Positions 7,637 through 14,562 of a DNA stretch of 40,185 bases are shown here, piece by piece. Below the pieces are notes generated by a model that searched no databases, was not told where the DNA came from, and worked only from the letters and a program-made list of their open reading frames with translations. The stretch's first letter is position 1; every line of letters begins with the position of its first letter. A program made the position numbers and the translations under genes. The DNA is from Bacillota bacterium (lineage in GTDB: Bacteria > Bacillota > Clostridia > Lachnospirales > Cellulosilyticaceae): NCBI GenBank assembly GCA_023436395.1, contig JAEZJJ010000093.1:1-40185 (forward strand). The letters run 5' to 3'.

Positions 7637-8731
7637 TTATACATTAAATCTAAAGAGAATAATGTCTCCATCTTGTACCACATATTCTTTACCTTCTAGG
7701 CGTACAAGACCCTTTTCTTTAGCAGCAGTATATGAACCGCATGCTACTAAGTCATCAAAATTAACGATTTCTGCACGAATAAAACCACGTTCAAAGTCAG
7801 AGTGGATTTTACCAGCAGCACCAGGTGCTTTAGTCCCTACGGTGATTGTCCAAGCACGTACTTCTTGAGGACCGGCTGTTAAATAACTGATTAACCCTAA
7901 TAATTTATAGCTAGCTGCTACAAGACGATCAAATCCAGTAGAGTCAAGTCCTAAGTCTTCTAAGAAAACTTGTTTTTCTTCTTCATCTAATTCAGAAAGT
8001 TCCTGCTCAATACTTGCACAGATAACAAATGTTTCAGAGTTTTCAGCAGAAGAAAATTCTCTTACACGTTGTACGTATTCATTTTCAACACCACTAATAA
8101 GGTCTTCTTCAGAAATATTAGCAGCATAAAGCATTGGCTTAGCAGTAATAAGACCTAATGAACTAATGAAAGCATCTTTATCGGCATCTTCACCTAAAAG
8201 GGTGCGTGCTGCCTTTCCTGATTCAAGGGTATTATAAACTTCTTGTAAAATAGCTACTTCAGCAGCTACTGTTTTATCTGTTTTAGCGACCTTAGCAGAC
8301 TTAGCAATTCTTCGCTCTAGCACTTCCATATCTGCAAAAGCCAATTCAAGATTAATTGTTTCAATGTCTCGAATAGGGTTTACTGTTTTATCAACATGGA
8401 CGATATTGTCATCTTCAAAGCAACGAACAACTTGTACAATAGCATCAACTTCACGAATATGAGAGAGGAATTGATTCCCTAATCCTTCTCCTTTACTTGC
8501 ACCTTTGATGAGACCAGCAATGTCTACAAATTCAATAGCTGCAGGTAAAATACGTTGTGAATTATACATGTCTTTTAAGACTTGAAGTCTTTGATCTGGT
8601 ACAGCGACCACCCCTACGTTAGGTTCAATTGTACAGAATGGATAGTTTGCAGATTCTGCACCAGCTTTAGTTAGTGCATTAAATAGTGTACTTTTTCCTA
8701 CGTTAGGAAGTCCAACTATTCCAAGTTTCAT
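7637..8731 (-). CDS. ychF: YchF/OLA1-type ATPase
   Basis: A 364-aa Obg-related P-loop protein. The Walker A/G1 box is GLPNVGKSTLF near residue 6, G3 is the DIAGL segment, and the position of the usual NKxD box is NISE (YAANISEED), the change that gives YchF proteins preference for ATP over GTP. The C-terminal TGS domain is complete (VGTKAPGAAGKIHSDFERGF to the end). The family is linked to ribosomes, translation control and stress responses. An ATG three codons upstream (8740) is in frame, but GAGGAAGG lies 9 bases before the ATG at 8731 and overlaps the upstream one, so 8731 is chosen. Length is normal. Confidence 0.95.
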   Translation of the reverse strand: MKLGIVGLPNVGKSTLFNALTKAGAESANYPFCTIEPNVGVVAVPDQRLQVLKDMYNSQRILPAAIEFVDIAGLIKGASKGEGLGNQFLSHIREVDAIVQVVRCFEDDNIVHVDKTVNPIRDIETINLELAFADMEVLERRIAKSAKVAKTDKTVAAEVAILQEVYNTLESGKAARTLLGEDADKDAFISSLGLITAKPMLYAANISEEDLISGVENEYVQRVREFSSAENSETFVICASIEQELSELDEEEKQVFLEDLGLDSTGFDRLVAASYKLLGLISYLTAGPQEVRAWTITVGTKAPGAAGKIHSDFERGFIRAEIVNFDDLVACGSYTAAKEKGLVRLEGKEYVVQDGDIILFRFNV

Positions 8732-8838
8732 ATGTTTCATCCTTCCTCAAACTCAATTATCCTCACCTTTTTAATGAAGAGGCATCCTTAAAAAGGATAG
8801 AGTGATATGTTTTATCATGTATAGTTTAGCGCATAATA

Positions 8839-8868
8839 AATAAAACTGCAATAAAATGCAGTTTTATT
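8839..8868 (-). terminator. Terminator of the 53-aa membrane peptide gene
   Basis: AATAAAACTGCA (8839-8850) pairs with TGCAGTTTTATT (8857-8868) around a six-base loop. It overlaps the stop codon of the small gene at 8864 and leads into an AT-rich tail on the minus strand. It could work on both strands. Confidence 0.7.
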
Positions 8869-9025
8869 TATGGTGTGTTCGACATTTACCTATCACAAGT
8901 CCTAGGATAAGTCCTATACAAAAAGTAATAGAAGGCATAGTGAGTAGTGAAAGCCATGTGCATGTTTCAGTCTTTGCTTGTTGTCTACGTGCAACACGAT
9001 AATGTGGAAATTGTGGTATCATCAT
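8864..9025 (-). CDS. Small membrane protein, 53 aa
   Basis: A short reading frame beginning MMIPQFPHYRV and ending with a basic tail (GKCRTHHK). Residues about 24-46 form one hydrophobic segment (SLLTMPSITFCIGLILGLVIG), so it is a single-pass membrane peptide with a 23-residue basic N-terminal part. An AAAGGA ribosome binding site lies 7 bases before the ATG, and a hairpin terminator overlaps the stop codon. These two signals make it a credible gene despite its size. I do not know the family. It is divergent from lgt and upstream of ychF on the same strand. The second ATG at 9022 is an alternative start. Confidence 0.65.
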   Translation of the reverse strand: MMIPQFPHYRVARRQQAKTETCTWLSLLTMPSITFCIGLILGLVIGKCRTHHK

Positions 9026-9086
9026 TAAATATTCCTTTCGTTTGTTTAATCATAGTATGAATTAAAATAGATGGAAATATACCACG

Positions 9087-9115
9087 TTTACAGGAATGAA
9101 GTAATCGCCTATAAT
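9087..9115 (+). promoter_or_regulatory. SigA-type promoter of lgt
   Basis: TTTACA (9087-9092), 17 bases, TATAAT (9110-9115). Predicted transcription start is about 9121-9123, so the leader would be only about 14 bases and begin with the AAAGGAGG ribosome binding site (9122-9129). Confidence 0.8.
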
Positions 9116-9135
9116 AGCTTCAAAGGAGGCGGAAT

Positions 9136-9993
9136 ATGGAAAATCCTAATATCTATTTCCCTAATTTAAATTTAGCCTTTCGAATACCTTCAGAAGCATT
9201 TAGTATTTTTGGTATTACTGTATATTGGTATGGCATTATTTTGACTTTAGGTATTGCTTTAGGCACATTATTGGCCCTTTATATTGCTAAAAAGGAAGAG
9301 GTAAGATCAGAAATTATTATAGATTTTGTACTTTATGATTTACCTTTTGCTCTTCTAGGCGCAAGACTTTATTTTGTAGTTTTTAAATGGGACTACTATA
9401 GAGAACATGTAAGTGAAATTATTAACATAAGACAGGGAGGTATAGCCATCTATGGAGCAATCGTTGCTTCTGTGATATTTGCAATCATTTATACGAGATA
9501 TAAAGGCATTTCTTTTTTTAAGTTTGCAGATATAGCGACCTATGGTTTGGTTTTAGGCCAAGCTATTGGAAGATATGGGAATTTTTTTAATAAAGAAGCT
9601 TTTGGTAGTTATTCGGATAATCTTTTAGCAATGGCAATTTTAAAAACGGAAGCAAAGCCACCCCTTGCTCAAGAAGTATTAAGTCATATAGTGCAATTTG
9701 AAGCTTTTGGTGGGGAAGAATATATTCAAGTACATCCTACCTTCTTTTATGAATCTACATGGAATATCCTATTGCTTTTAATACTATTATTTTATAGAAA
9801 GTATAGGAAGTTTAATGGGGAAATTTTTTTCTTATATCTGATTGTTTACGGCATAGGGCGGTTTTGGATAGAGGGTTTGCGCACAGATCAGCTCTTATTA
9901 CCTGTTATAGAGTTCCCAATTTCACAAGTCATTGCCATAAGCTCACTTATTCTGGGAATAATTGGAATAAAAGTGTGTCGAAAACCGATATAA
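9136..9993 (+). CDS. lgt: Prolipoprotein diacylglyceryl transferase
   Basis: A 285-aa integral membrane enzyme with about seven transmembrane segments. It transfers diacylglycerol from phosphatidylglycerol to the lipobox Cys of prelipoproteins, the first step in lipoprotein maturation, at the outer face of the membrane. The Lgt signature GRYGNFFNKEAFG is at residues 145-157, with the essential Arg and Asn; a HPTFFYES segment follows near residue 205 and GRFWIEGLR near residue 250. Length is normal. The ATG has a perfect AAAGGAGG site and its own strong promoter. It stands alone between the small divergent membrane peptide and the Spo0E-like gene. Confidence 0.96.
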   Translation: MENPNIYFPNLNLAFRIPSEAFSIFGITVYWYGIILTLGIALGTLLALYIAKKEEVRSEIIIDFVLYDLPFALLGARLYFVVFKWDYYREHVSEIINIRQGGIAIYGAIVASVIFAIIYTRYKGISFFKFADIATYGLVLGQAIGRYGNFFNKEAFGSYSDNLLAMAILKTEAKPPLAQEVLSHIVQFEAFGGEEYIQVHPTFFYESTWNILLLLILLFYRKYRKFNGEIFFLYLIVYGIGRFWIEGLRTDQLLLPVIEFPISQVIAISSLILGIIGIKVCRKPI

Positions 9994-10038
9994 TAATTTA
10001 CAAAATACAAATAAATATCCAAATAATGAGAATAATTG

Positions 10039-10067
10039 TTGTTTTATTCCAAAATTAATAGTATAAT
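10039..10067 (+). promoter_or_regulatory. SigA-type promoter of the Spo0E-like gene
   Basis: TTGTTT (10039-10044), 17 bases, TATAAT (10062-10067), 61 bases before the ATG at 10128. Confidence 0.65.
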
Positions 10068-10127
10068 ACCTTATATAGATAAAAAAGTTAATGTTTATTT
10101 TTGTTTTCTTGTTTAAGGGGGATTAAT

Positions 10128-10289
10128 ATGAATGATGTAAAAAAGAGTATTACATGCATGCAATACAATTTGAACAAGCGCTTATATACCACTGGAGTAA
10201 GTGGATGTAAGACATCTAGTATTTACTTGCTAAGTGCTGAGTTAGATAAAGAAATTGTGAAATATTATAAATTACTTACAAATCATTAA
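10128..10289 (+). CDS. Spo0E-like aspartyl-phosphate phosphatase
   Basis: A 53-aa protein with the Spo0E-family layout: an N-terminal helix, a short turn and a second helix carrying LSAELDKEIVKYYK (residues 35-48), matching the S-x-E-L-D motif that defines the family. Family members form a two-helix hairpin and remove phosphate from Spo0A~P, which delays sporulation; some paralogues act on other response regulators. An in-frame ATG lies nine codons upstream (10101) but AAGGGG at 10115-10120 points to the ATG at 10128. The gene is monocistronic, with its own promoter and terminator, just ahead of the division cluster. Confidence 0.8.
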   Translation: MNDVKKSITCMQYNLNKRLYTTGVSGCKTSSIYLLSAELDKEIVKYYKLLTNH

Positions 10290-10324
10290 AAATATCAAAA
10301 ATCATTAATATTCTGTATTGTTGA

Positions 10325-10354
10325 AAGGTTAATTCTAAGGAATTAGCCTTTTTT
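10325..10354 (+). terminator. Terminator of the Spo0E-like gene
   Basis: AAGGTTAATTC (10325-10335), loop TAAG, GAATTAGCCTT (10340-10350) with one G-U pair, followed by a T-run to 10354. Confidence 0.8.
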
Positions 10355-10418
10355 GTATGGTTGAAATTAAAAACTAATTTTAAATTAACAAAAACTTAAC
10401 TAAATATTAAGATTTAGC

Positions 10419-10447
10419 TTGATATTACAATAGAAAGAAGATAAAAT
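10419..10447 (+). promoter_or_regulatory. Promoter of the mraZ/dcw operon
   Basis: TTGATA (10419-10424), 17 bases, TAAAAT (10442-10447), five of six matches in each box. The predicted start near 10454 falls just before the TGG repeats at 10457, so an MraZ-type repressor bound there would block the start region. Confidence 0.6.
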
Positions 10448-10456
10448 ATAAGAAAA

Positions 10457-10490
10457 TGGGTGTAAGTGGTGAGAAGTGGGGGGAAGTGGT
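10457..10490 (+). promoter_or_regulatory. Candidate MraZ operator: four 10-bp-phased TGG repeats
   Basis: TGG occurs at 10457, 10467, 10477 and 10487, exactly 10 bases apart, and the bases around it are also repeated (AAGTGG three times). MraZ of E. coli is known to bind direct TGGGN repeats separated by 5-base spacers upstream of its own gene, the same phasing. Here the last repeats run to 3 bases before the mraZ ATG and replace a normal AGGAGG site, so operator and ribosome binding site overlap. Confidence 0.75.
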
Positions 10491-10492
10491 GA

Positions 10493-10921
10493 ATGTTTAT
10501 AGGTGAATATAAGCATAGTCTTGATGAAAAAGGCCGCGTCATCGTTCCTTCAAAATATAGGGACAAGTTAGGTGAATGTTTTATCCTAACTAAAGGACTT
10601 GATGGGTGTCTATTTATATATACCCTTCCTGAATGGACCCTGTTTGAGCAAAAACTAAAAGGGTTACCACTTACAAATACCAATGCAAGAAAGTTTGTTC
10701 GTTTCTTTTTATCAGGAGCAGTAGAGTGTGTGACAGATAAGCAAGGCAGAATTTTAATCCCTACTCATCTAAGAGTATATTCTGAGATAGAAAAAGACAT
10801 AGTATTTATTGGTATGAGTAATCGTATTGAGGTATGGAGTAGCACGAAATGGGAAGCTTATAATGATGAAAGTTTGGATGTGGAATTACTAGCCGAACAA
10901 ATGGAAGAGTTAGGAATATAA
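10493..10921 (+). CDS. mraZ: Transcriptional regulator MraZ
   Basis: A 142-aa protein with two tandem AbrB/SpoVT-like half-domains: DEKGRVIVPSKYRDKL (residues 11-26) and DKQGRILIPTHLR (about 83-95). The DxxGRxxxP signature is present in both copies. MraZ forms ring-shaped oligomers that bind repeats upstream of the dcw operon and usually repress it. The length is typical. It is the first gene of the cluster, and rsmH begins 10 bases after its stop. The candidate operator sits directly before this start codon. The ATG choice is supported by the conserved MFIGEYxHxLDxKGR beginning. Confidence 0.96.
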   Translation: MFIGEYKHSLDEKGRVIVPSKYRDKLGECFILTKGLDGCLFIYTLPEWTLFEQKLKGLPLTNTNARKFVRFFLSGAVECVTDKQGRILIPTHLRVYSEIEKDIVFIGMSNRIEVWSSTKWEAYNDESLDVELLAEQMEELGI

Positions 10922-10931
10922 AGGTGATGAA

Positions 10932-11867
10932 ATGAAATTTGAACATGTATCAGTATTATTAAATGAATGTATTGAAGGTTTAGCCATTAAACCAGAAGGC
11001 ATCTATGTAGATGGCACATTAGGTGGAGCAGGACATGCTAGCGTTGTATGTAGTCATCTCACAGAGAATGGATATTTTATAGGAATTGATCAAGATAAAA
11101 ATGCTTTAACAGTTTCGACAGAAAGATTGAAAGGTGTAAAGCCTAAGGTGTCTATTGTTAATAGTAATTTTGAGAAAGTAGAAAAGGTACTGGATGATCT
11201 AGAGATTGAAGGAGTAGATGGGATGCTTATCGATTTAGGTGTTTCTTCTCATCAATTAGATGAACCTTCTAGAGGATTTTCTTATATGCATGATGCTCCA
11301 CTAGATATGAGAATGGACCAAGATGGAACTTATACAGCTTATGAAGTGGTAAATGATATGAGTGAACAAGAGCTTTTCAGAATTATTAAAGATTATGGTG
11401 AGGAAAGATGGGCTAAGCGTGTAGCACAGTTTGTTGTGGAAGCAAGGAAGGAAAAGCCAATTGAGACAACTTATGAGTTAGTAGATATTATTAAGAAGGC
11501 TATACCACAAGGTGCTAGGAAAGATGGGCCGCATCCTGCTAAACGTACTTTTCAAGCGATTAGAATTGCTGTAAATAGAGAACTTGAAATTATAGAACCC
11601 ACTATCCAATCTATAGTCAGAAAACTTAATAGTGGGGGAAGACTTTGTATTATTACTTTTCACTCCTTAGAAGATAGAATAGTAAAGCATGCATTTAGAA
11701 ACTTAGAAAATCCATGTGTTTGTGCACCACATGTTCCAATGTGTGTATGTGGAAAGAAACCACTTGTAAAAGTGATAACAAGGAAACCAATTTTACCATC
11801 AGAAGAAGAGATTGAGGCTAATCCACGTTCGCGAAGTGCTAAATTAAGAATTATTGAGAAGTTATAA
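10932..11867 (+). CDS. rsmH: 16S rRNA m4C1402 methyltransferase RsmH
   Basis: A 311-aa SAM-dependent methyltransferase (also called MraW) that methylates N4 of C1402 in 16S rRNA at the decoding site. The SAM-binding segment YVDGTLGGAGHA is at residues 25-36; the conserved DLGVSSHQLD and RGFSYMHDAPLDMRMD segments follow near residues 102-130, and the ITFHSLEDRIVK segment near residue 222. A Cys-rich insert (CVCAPHVPMCVCG) lies near the C-terminus as usual for the family. The ATG has AAAGGTGAT before it. It is the second gene of the dcw operon, with ftsL 15 bases downstream. Confidence 0.96.
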   Translation: MKFEHVSVLLNECIEGLAIKPEGIYVDGTLGGAGHASVVCSHLTENGYFIGIDQDKNALTVSTERLKGVKPKVSIVNSNFEKVEKVLDDLEIEGVDGMLIDLGVSSHQLDEPSRGFSYMHDAPLDMRMDQDGTYTAYEVVNDMSEQELFRIIKDYGEERWAKRVAQFVVEARKEKPIETTYELVDIIKKAIPQGARKDGPHPAKRTFQAIRIAVNRELEIIEPTIQSIVRKLNSGGRLCIITFHSLEDRIVKHAFRNLENPCVCAPHVPMCVCGKKPLVKVITRKPILPSEEEIEANPRSRSAKLRIIEKL

Positions 11868-11882
11868 TTGGAGGGGTGAAGG

Positions 11883-12317
11883 ATGGCAAATGAGTTAAAA
11901 AGAGGATATAATTATCAGTATGATAGTACAGCGAGAGCGTATGAAGAGCCGGCTGTTAGACCGCTTCCAAGTACTGAACCGGTAAAACGTGTTAGACCAC
12001 AGACAAAGAGAAAGTTAGATGTAGCTTTTGGTATGCAACTCTCTTTATGGGGGATAATTCTATTTACTAGTGCCTTTCTTTATATTAATAGCTATGCTTC
12101 ACTTAGAGGAAAACAAGATGAACTGATTGCATTAAAAAATAATATGATTGCAGTAAAAAGTGCGATTAGTGAAACAGAGGCGAAAATATCAGAAAACCTG
12201 AATTTAGATTATATACGTGAAAGGGCAGCCAATGAATTGGGGATGAGAGAGCCTTTGCCACATCAGATCGTTTATTTTGAACTACCAGATGTAAGTTATA
12301 CCTCATATGATAAGTAA
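11883..12317 (+). CDS. ftsL: Cell division protein FtsL
   Basis: A 144-aa bitopic membrane protein: a basic cytoplasmic part (residues 1-46), one transmembrane helix (about 47-69) and an extracytoplasmic coiled coil (about 72-110) with heptad-like Leu/Ile spacing, ending in NELGMREPLPHQIVYF. The C-terminal MREP segment is typical of FtsL/DivIC proteins. FtsL joins FtsB/DivIC and FtsQ/DivIB to recruit and activate the FtsW-PBP septal wall synthase. Sequence conservation in this family is low, so the assignment leans on position between rsmH and the PBP gene. Ribosome binding site: GGAGGGG. Confidence 0.85.
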   Translation: MANELKRGYNYQYDSTARAYEEPAVRPLPSTEPVKRVRPQTKRKLDVAFGMQLSLWGIILFTSAFLYINSYASLRGKQDELIALKNNMIAVKSAISETEAKISENLNLDYIRERAANELGMREPLPHQIVYFELPDVSYTSYDK

Positions 12318-12333
12318 AAAAGTGGGTAAGAAA

Positions 12334-14496
12334 ATGAAAAAGACAAAACAAAGAAAAAGCAAATATACCATTACTAAAAAACACATCAATAGGCGTATTG
12401 TTATTTTAAACATATGCTTTCTTGGTGTTTTTTTATATTTGGGTTGGGAAGTAGCCAGTATTAAAATAATTAAGGGAGAAGAGTACACAAAAGGTGCATT
12501 AAGTAACATGATAAAGAGTGAGTCTGTTATTGCAGCACAACGTGGGGCCATTTTAGACCGAAATCATAAGACCTTAGCAACGAGTGTTTTGGCATATGAT
12601 GTTATTTTAAGCCCAAAAGATCTTTTAACTCTTAAAGAAGAGCAACGAAATAAGATATATGAGACATTGGCTAAACAAGTGGATAAGACAGCAGAGCAGA
12701 TTAAAACCATTGTGAATGAAAGACCTCAATCACAGTATTATGTTCTAGCTAAGAAGTTGTCTACTGAAAAAGCAGAAACGCTTAAAGGGTTAGGTGGTGT
12801 GGCCTTAGAACGAACGTACACTAGAAAATACCCATCAGGAGAAATAGCTGCTCAAGTACTTGGTTTCTTTAATAAAAATGAAGAGGGTCAATATGGTATT
12901 GAACAGCAGTACGAATCTTATTTAGCTGGAAAGCCAGGAAGAGAATTTTCACAAATGGAAGGTTCTCAAATTATTACAAGACAGCTTCAAGATGCACAAG
13001 CTGGAGGAACCATTACTTTGACATTAGATGAAGTCGTTCAGCAATATGTCACAACAACCATGGAAAAATATATTAAGGATTATAATCCACTTAATGCATC
13101 TGCCATTATTATGAATCCCAATACTGGAGAGGTTTATGGCATGTATTCTTATCCGAGTTTTAATCCTAATAGCTATAACAACTTAAGTGAGCAGATAGGT
13201 GCAAGTACATGGGAAAGTTTAACTGATGCTCAGCAAAGTGAAAAGCTTTTAGAGGCATGGAAAAATCATACCATGCAGTATATGTACGAGCCAGGTTCTA
13301 CTATGAAACCTATTATTATGGCTATGGCATTAGAAGAAGGAATTATCTCTGGTAATGAAACTTATAATTGTCCAGGATATAAGGTAGTAGGAGATAGAAG
13401 AATTGACTGTTGGAAGGCAGGTGGACATGGAGTGCAAACGCTAGAAGAGGTATTAGCGCACTCATGTAATGTAGGGATGATTGAATTAAGTAGTACTATG
13501 GATAATAGCATCTTTTTAGAGTATATCAAACGCTTTGGATTTGGAGAAATGACAGGCATTGAGCTTGCAGGAGAAGAAGTAGGACTATTACATAGTACAT
13601 TAGGCAGTGTGGATAAAGCGACTTATTCAATGGGGCAAAATCTAACAGTAACACCCCTTCAACTCATAACGGCATTCTCATCTGTTATTAATGGTGGATA
13701 TCTAATGGAACCTTATGTTGTTTCTCATATCACCAATGAAGAGGGAGAAGTAATATTAAGTCATAAGAAGGTAGTCCGTCGTCAAGTTGTTTCTTCGGAA
13801 GTTGCTCGTCAAGTAACAACTTATCTTAGAAAAGTAGTAGATGATGGTACAGGAACAGCAGCAGCCATTGCGGGATATGACATAGGAGGAAAAACGGGTA
13901 CAGGTGAAAAATGGGTTAAGGTAAACGGAAAGTTAGAACGCCCAAAGGATGATTATGTGGTATCTTTTATAGGAGCAGCACCCATTAGTAATCCGCAAGT
14001 AGTGGGGTTAGTTGTATTTGATGGGTTACCTGATAAAACAGGTGCTTCATCTGCTGCTTTTAAGGAAATGATGGAAAATATTTTACCTTATTTAGATATT
14101 GAACTCAATGTTACGGCTGAAGGAAAAGAAGATACAGTAACTGAAGTGCCAGAGGTAACCAATAAAAATCTGTATGAAGCTGTAAAACTTTTAGAAGATA
14201 AAAATCTAAATTATGAATTTGTAGGCATGGGAACTCAAATAAGTGATCAAGCTCCAAAGGCGTCAGCTATGTGGAGCAAAGGTGGAAGTGTTAAGCTTTA
14301 TTTGACCAGTAACCAGTTAGATCAAATAGAAGAAGTACCTGACTTATTAGGGAAGACTTTAGAAGAAGCACAAGGGTTGGTAGAAGATAAGTTTGTATTA
14401 GAAGGAATGATTACAGGAACAATCACAAGTCAGATGCCACCTGCAGGAACTAAGATAGAAAAAAATAATAAGATTATTGTAAAAACAACTGAATAA
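12334..14496 (+). CDS. Class B penicillin-binding protein, FtsI/PBP2B-like, with two PASTA domains
   Basis: A 720-aa protein: an N-terminal transmembrane helix (about residues 20-42), a PBP dimerisation domain with RGAILDRN near residue 70, a transpeptidase domain and two C-terminal PASTA domains (about 605-660 and 662-720). Active-site motifs are STMK (322-325, catalytic Ser322), SCN (377-379) and KTG (520-522). It crosslinks septal peptidoglycan together with FtsW. An ATG at 12307 would overlap ftsL by 11 bases but has no ribosome binding site, so the ATG at 12334 after GTGGGTAAG is preferred. The stop codon is followed at once by the sporulation promoter and hairpin ahead of spoVD. Confidence 0.93.
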   Translation: MKKTKQRKSKYTITKKHINRRIVILNICFLGVFLYLGWEVASIKIIKGEEYTKGALSNMIKSESVIAAQRGAILDRNHKTLATSVLAYDVILSPKDLLTLKEEQRNKIYETLAKQVDKTAEQIKTIVNERPQSQYYVLAKKLSTEKAETLKGLGGVALERTYTRKYPSGEIAAQVLGFFNKNEEGQYGIEQQYESYLAGKPGREFSQMEGSQIITRQLQDAQAGGTITLTLDEVVQQYVTTTMEKYIKDYNPLNASAIIMNPNTGEVYGMYSYPSFNPNSYNNLSEQIGASTWESLTDAQQSEKLLEAWKNHTMQYMYEPGSTMKPIIMAMALEEGIISGNETYNCPGYKVVGDRRIDCWKAGGHGVQTLEEVLAHSCNVGMIELSSTMDNSIFLEYIKRFGFGEMTGIELAGEEVGLLHSTLGSVDKATYSMGQNLTVTPLQLITAFSSVINGGYLMEPYVVSHITNEEGEVILSHKKVVRRQVVSSEVARQVTTYLRKVVDDGTGTAAAIAGYDIGGKTGTGEKWVKVNGKLERPKDDYVVSFIGAAPISNPQVVGLVVFDGLPDKTGASSAAFKEMMENILPYLDIELNVTAEGKEDTVTEVPEVTNKNLYEAVKLLEDKNLNYEFVGMGTQISDQAPKASAMWSKGGSVKLYLTSNQLDQIEEVPDLLGKTLEEAQGLVEDKFVLEGMITGTITSQMPPAGTKIEKNNKIIVKTTE

Positions 14497-14498
14497 TA

Positions 14499-14527
14499 GC
14501 ATAATGACTCCTCCTCTAAAATACAAT
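14499..14527 (+). promoter_or_regulatory. Candidate SigE promoter of spoVD
   Basis: GCATAAT (14499-14505), 14 bases, AATACAAT (14520-14527). Against the Bacillus SigE consensus (KMATATT, 14-15 bases, CATACAHT) this matches 6 of 7 and 7 of 8. The predicted start is near 14534. SpoVD is a SigE-dependent gene in Bacillus, and sigE itself is encoded at 27173, which supports the call. Confidence 0.65.
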
Positions 14528-14560
14528 TTAGGTAAGACAACTTTTAAAGGAGGAGTTTTT
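14507..14560 (+). terminator. Terminator-like hairpin that sequesters the spoVD ribosome binding site
   Basis: ACTCCTCCT (14507-14515) pairs with AGGAGGAGT (14548-14556). After one C/A mismatch, five more pairs form (14517-14521 with 14542-14546), leaving a 20-base loop. Five T follow (14556-14560). The right arm is the spoVD Shine-Dalgarno (AGGAGGAG, 14548-14555). In mRNA read through from the PBP gene the hairpin can form and could both end transcription and hide the ribosome binding site. Confidence 0.7.
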
Positions 14561-14562
14561 AT

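Noticed and set aside
8780..8810. Small inverted repeat ATCCTT/AAGGAT before ychF
   Set aside because: Only six base pairs with a very short loop and no T-tract; no function can be supported.
12307..12333. Upstream ATG for the division PBP overlapping ftsL
   Set aside because: No ribosome binding site precedes it; the ATG at 12334 fits better.
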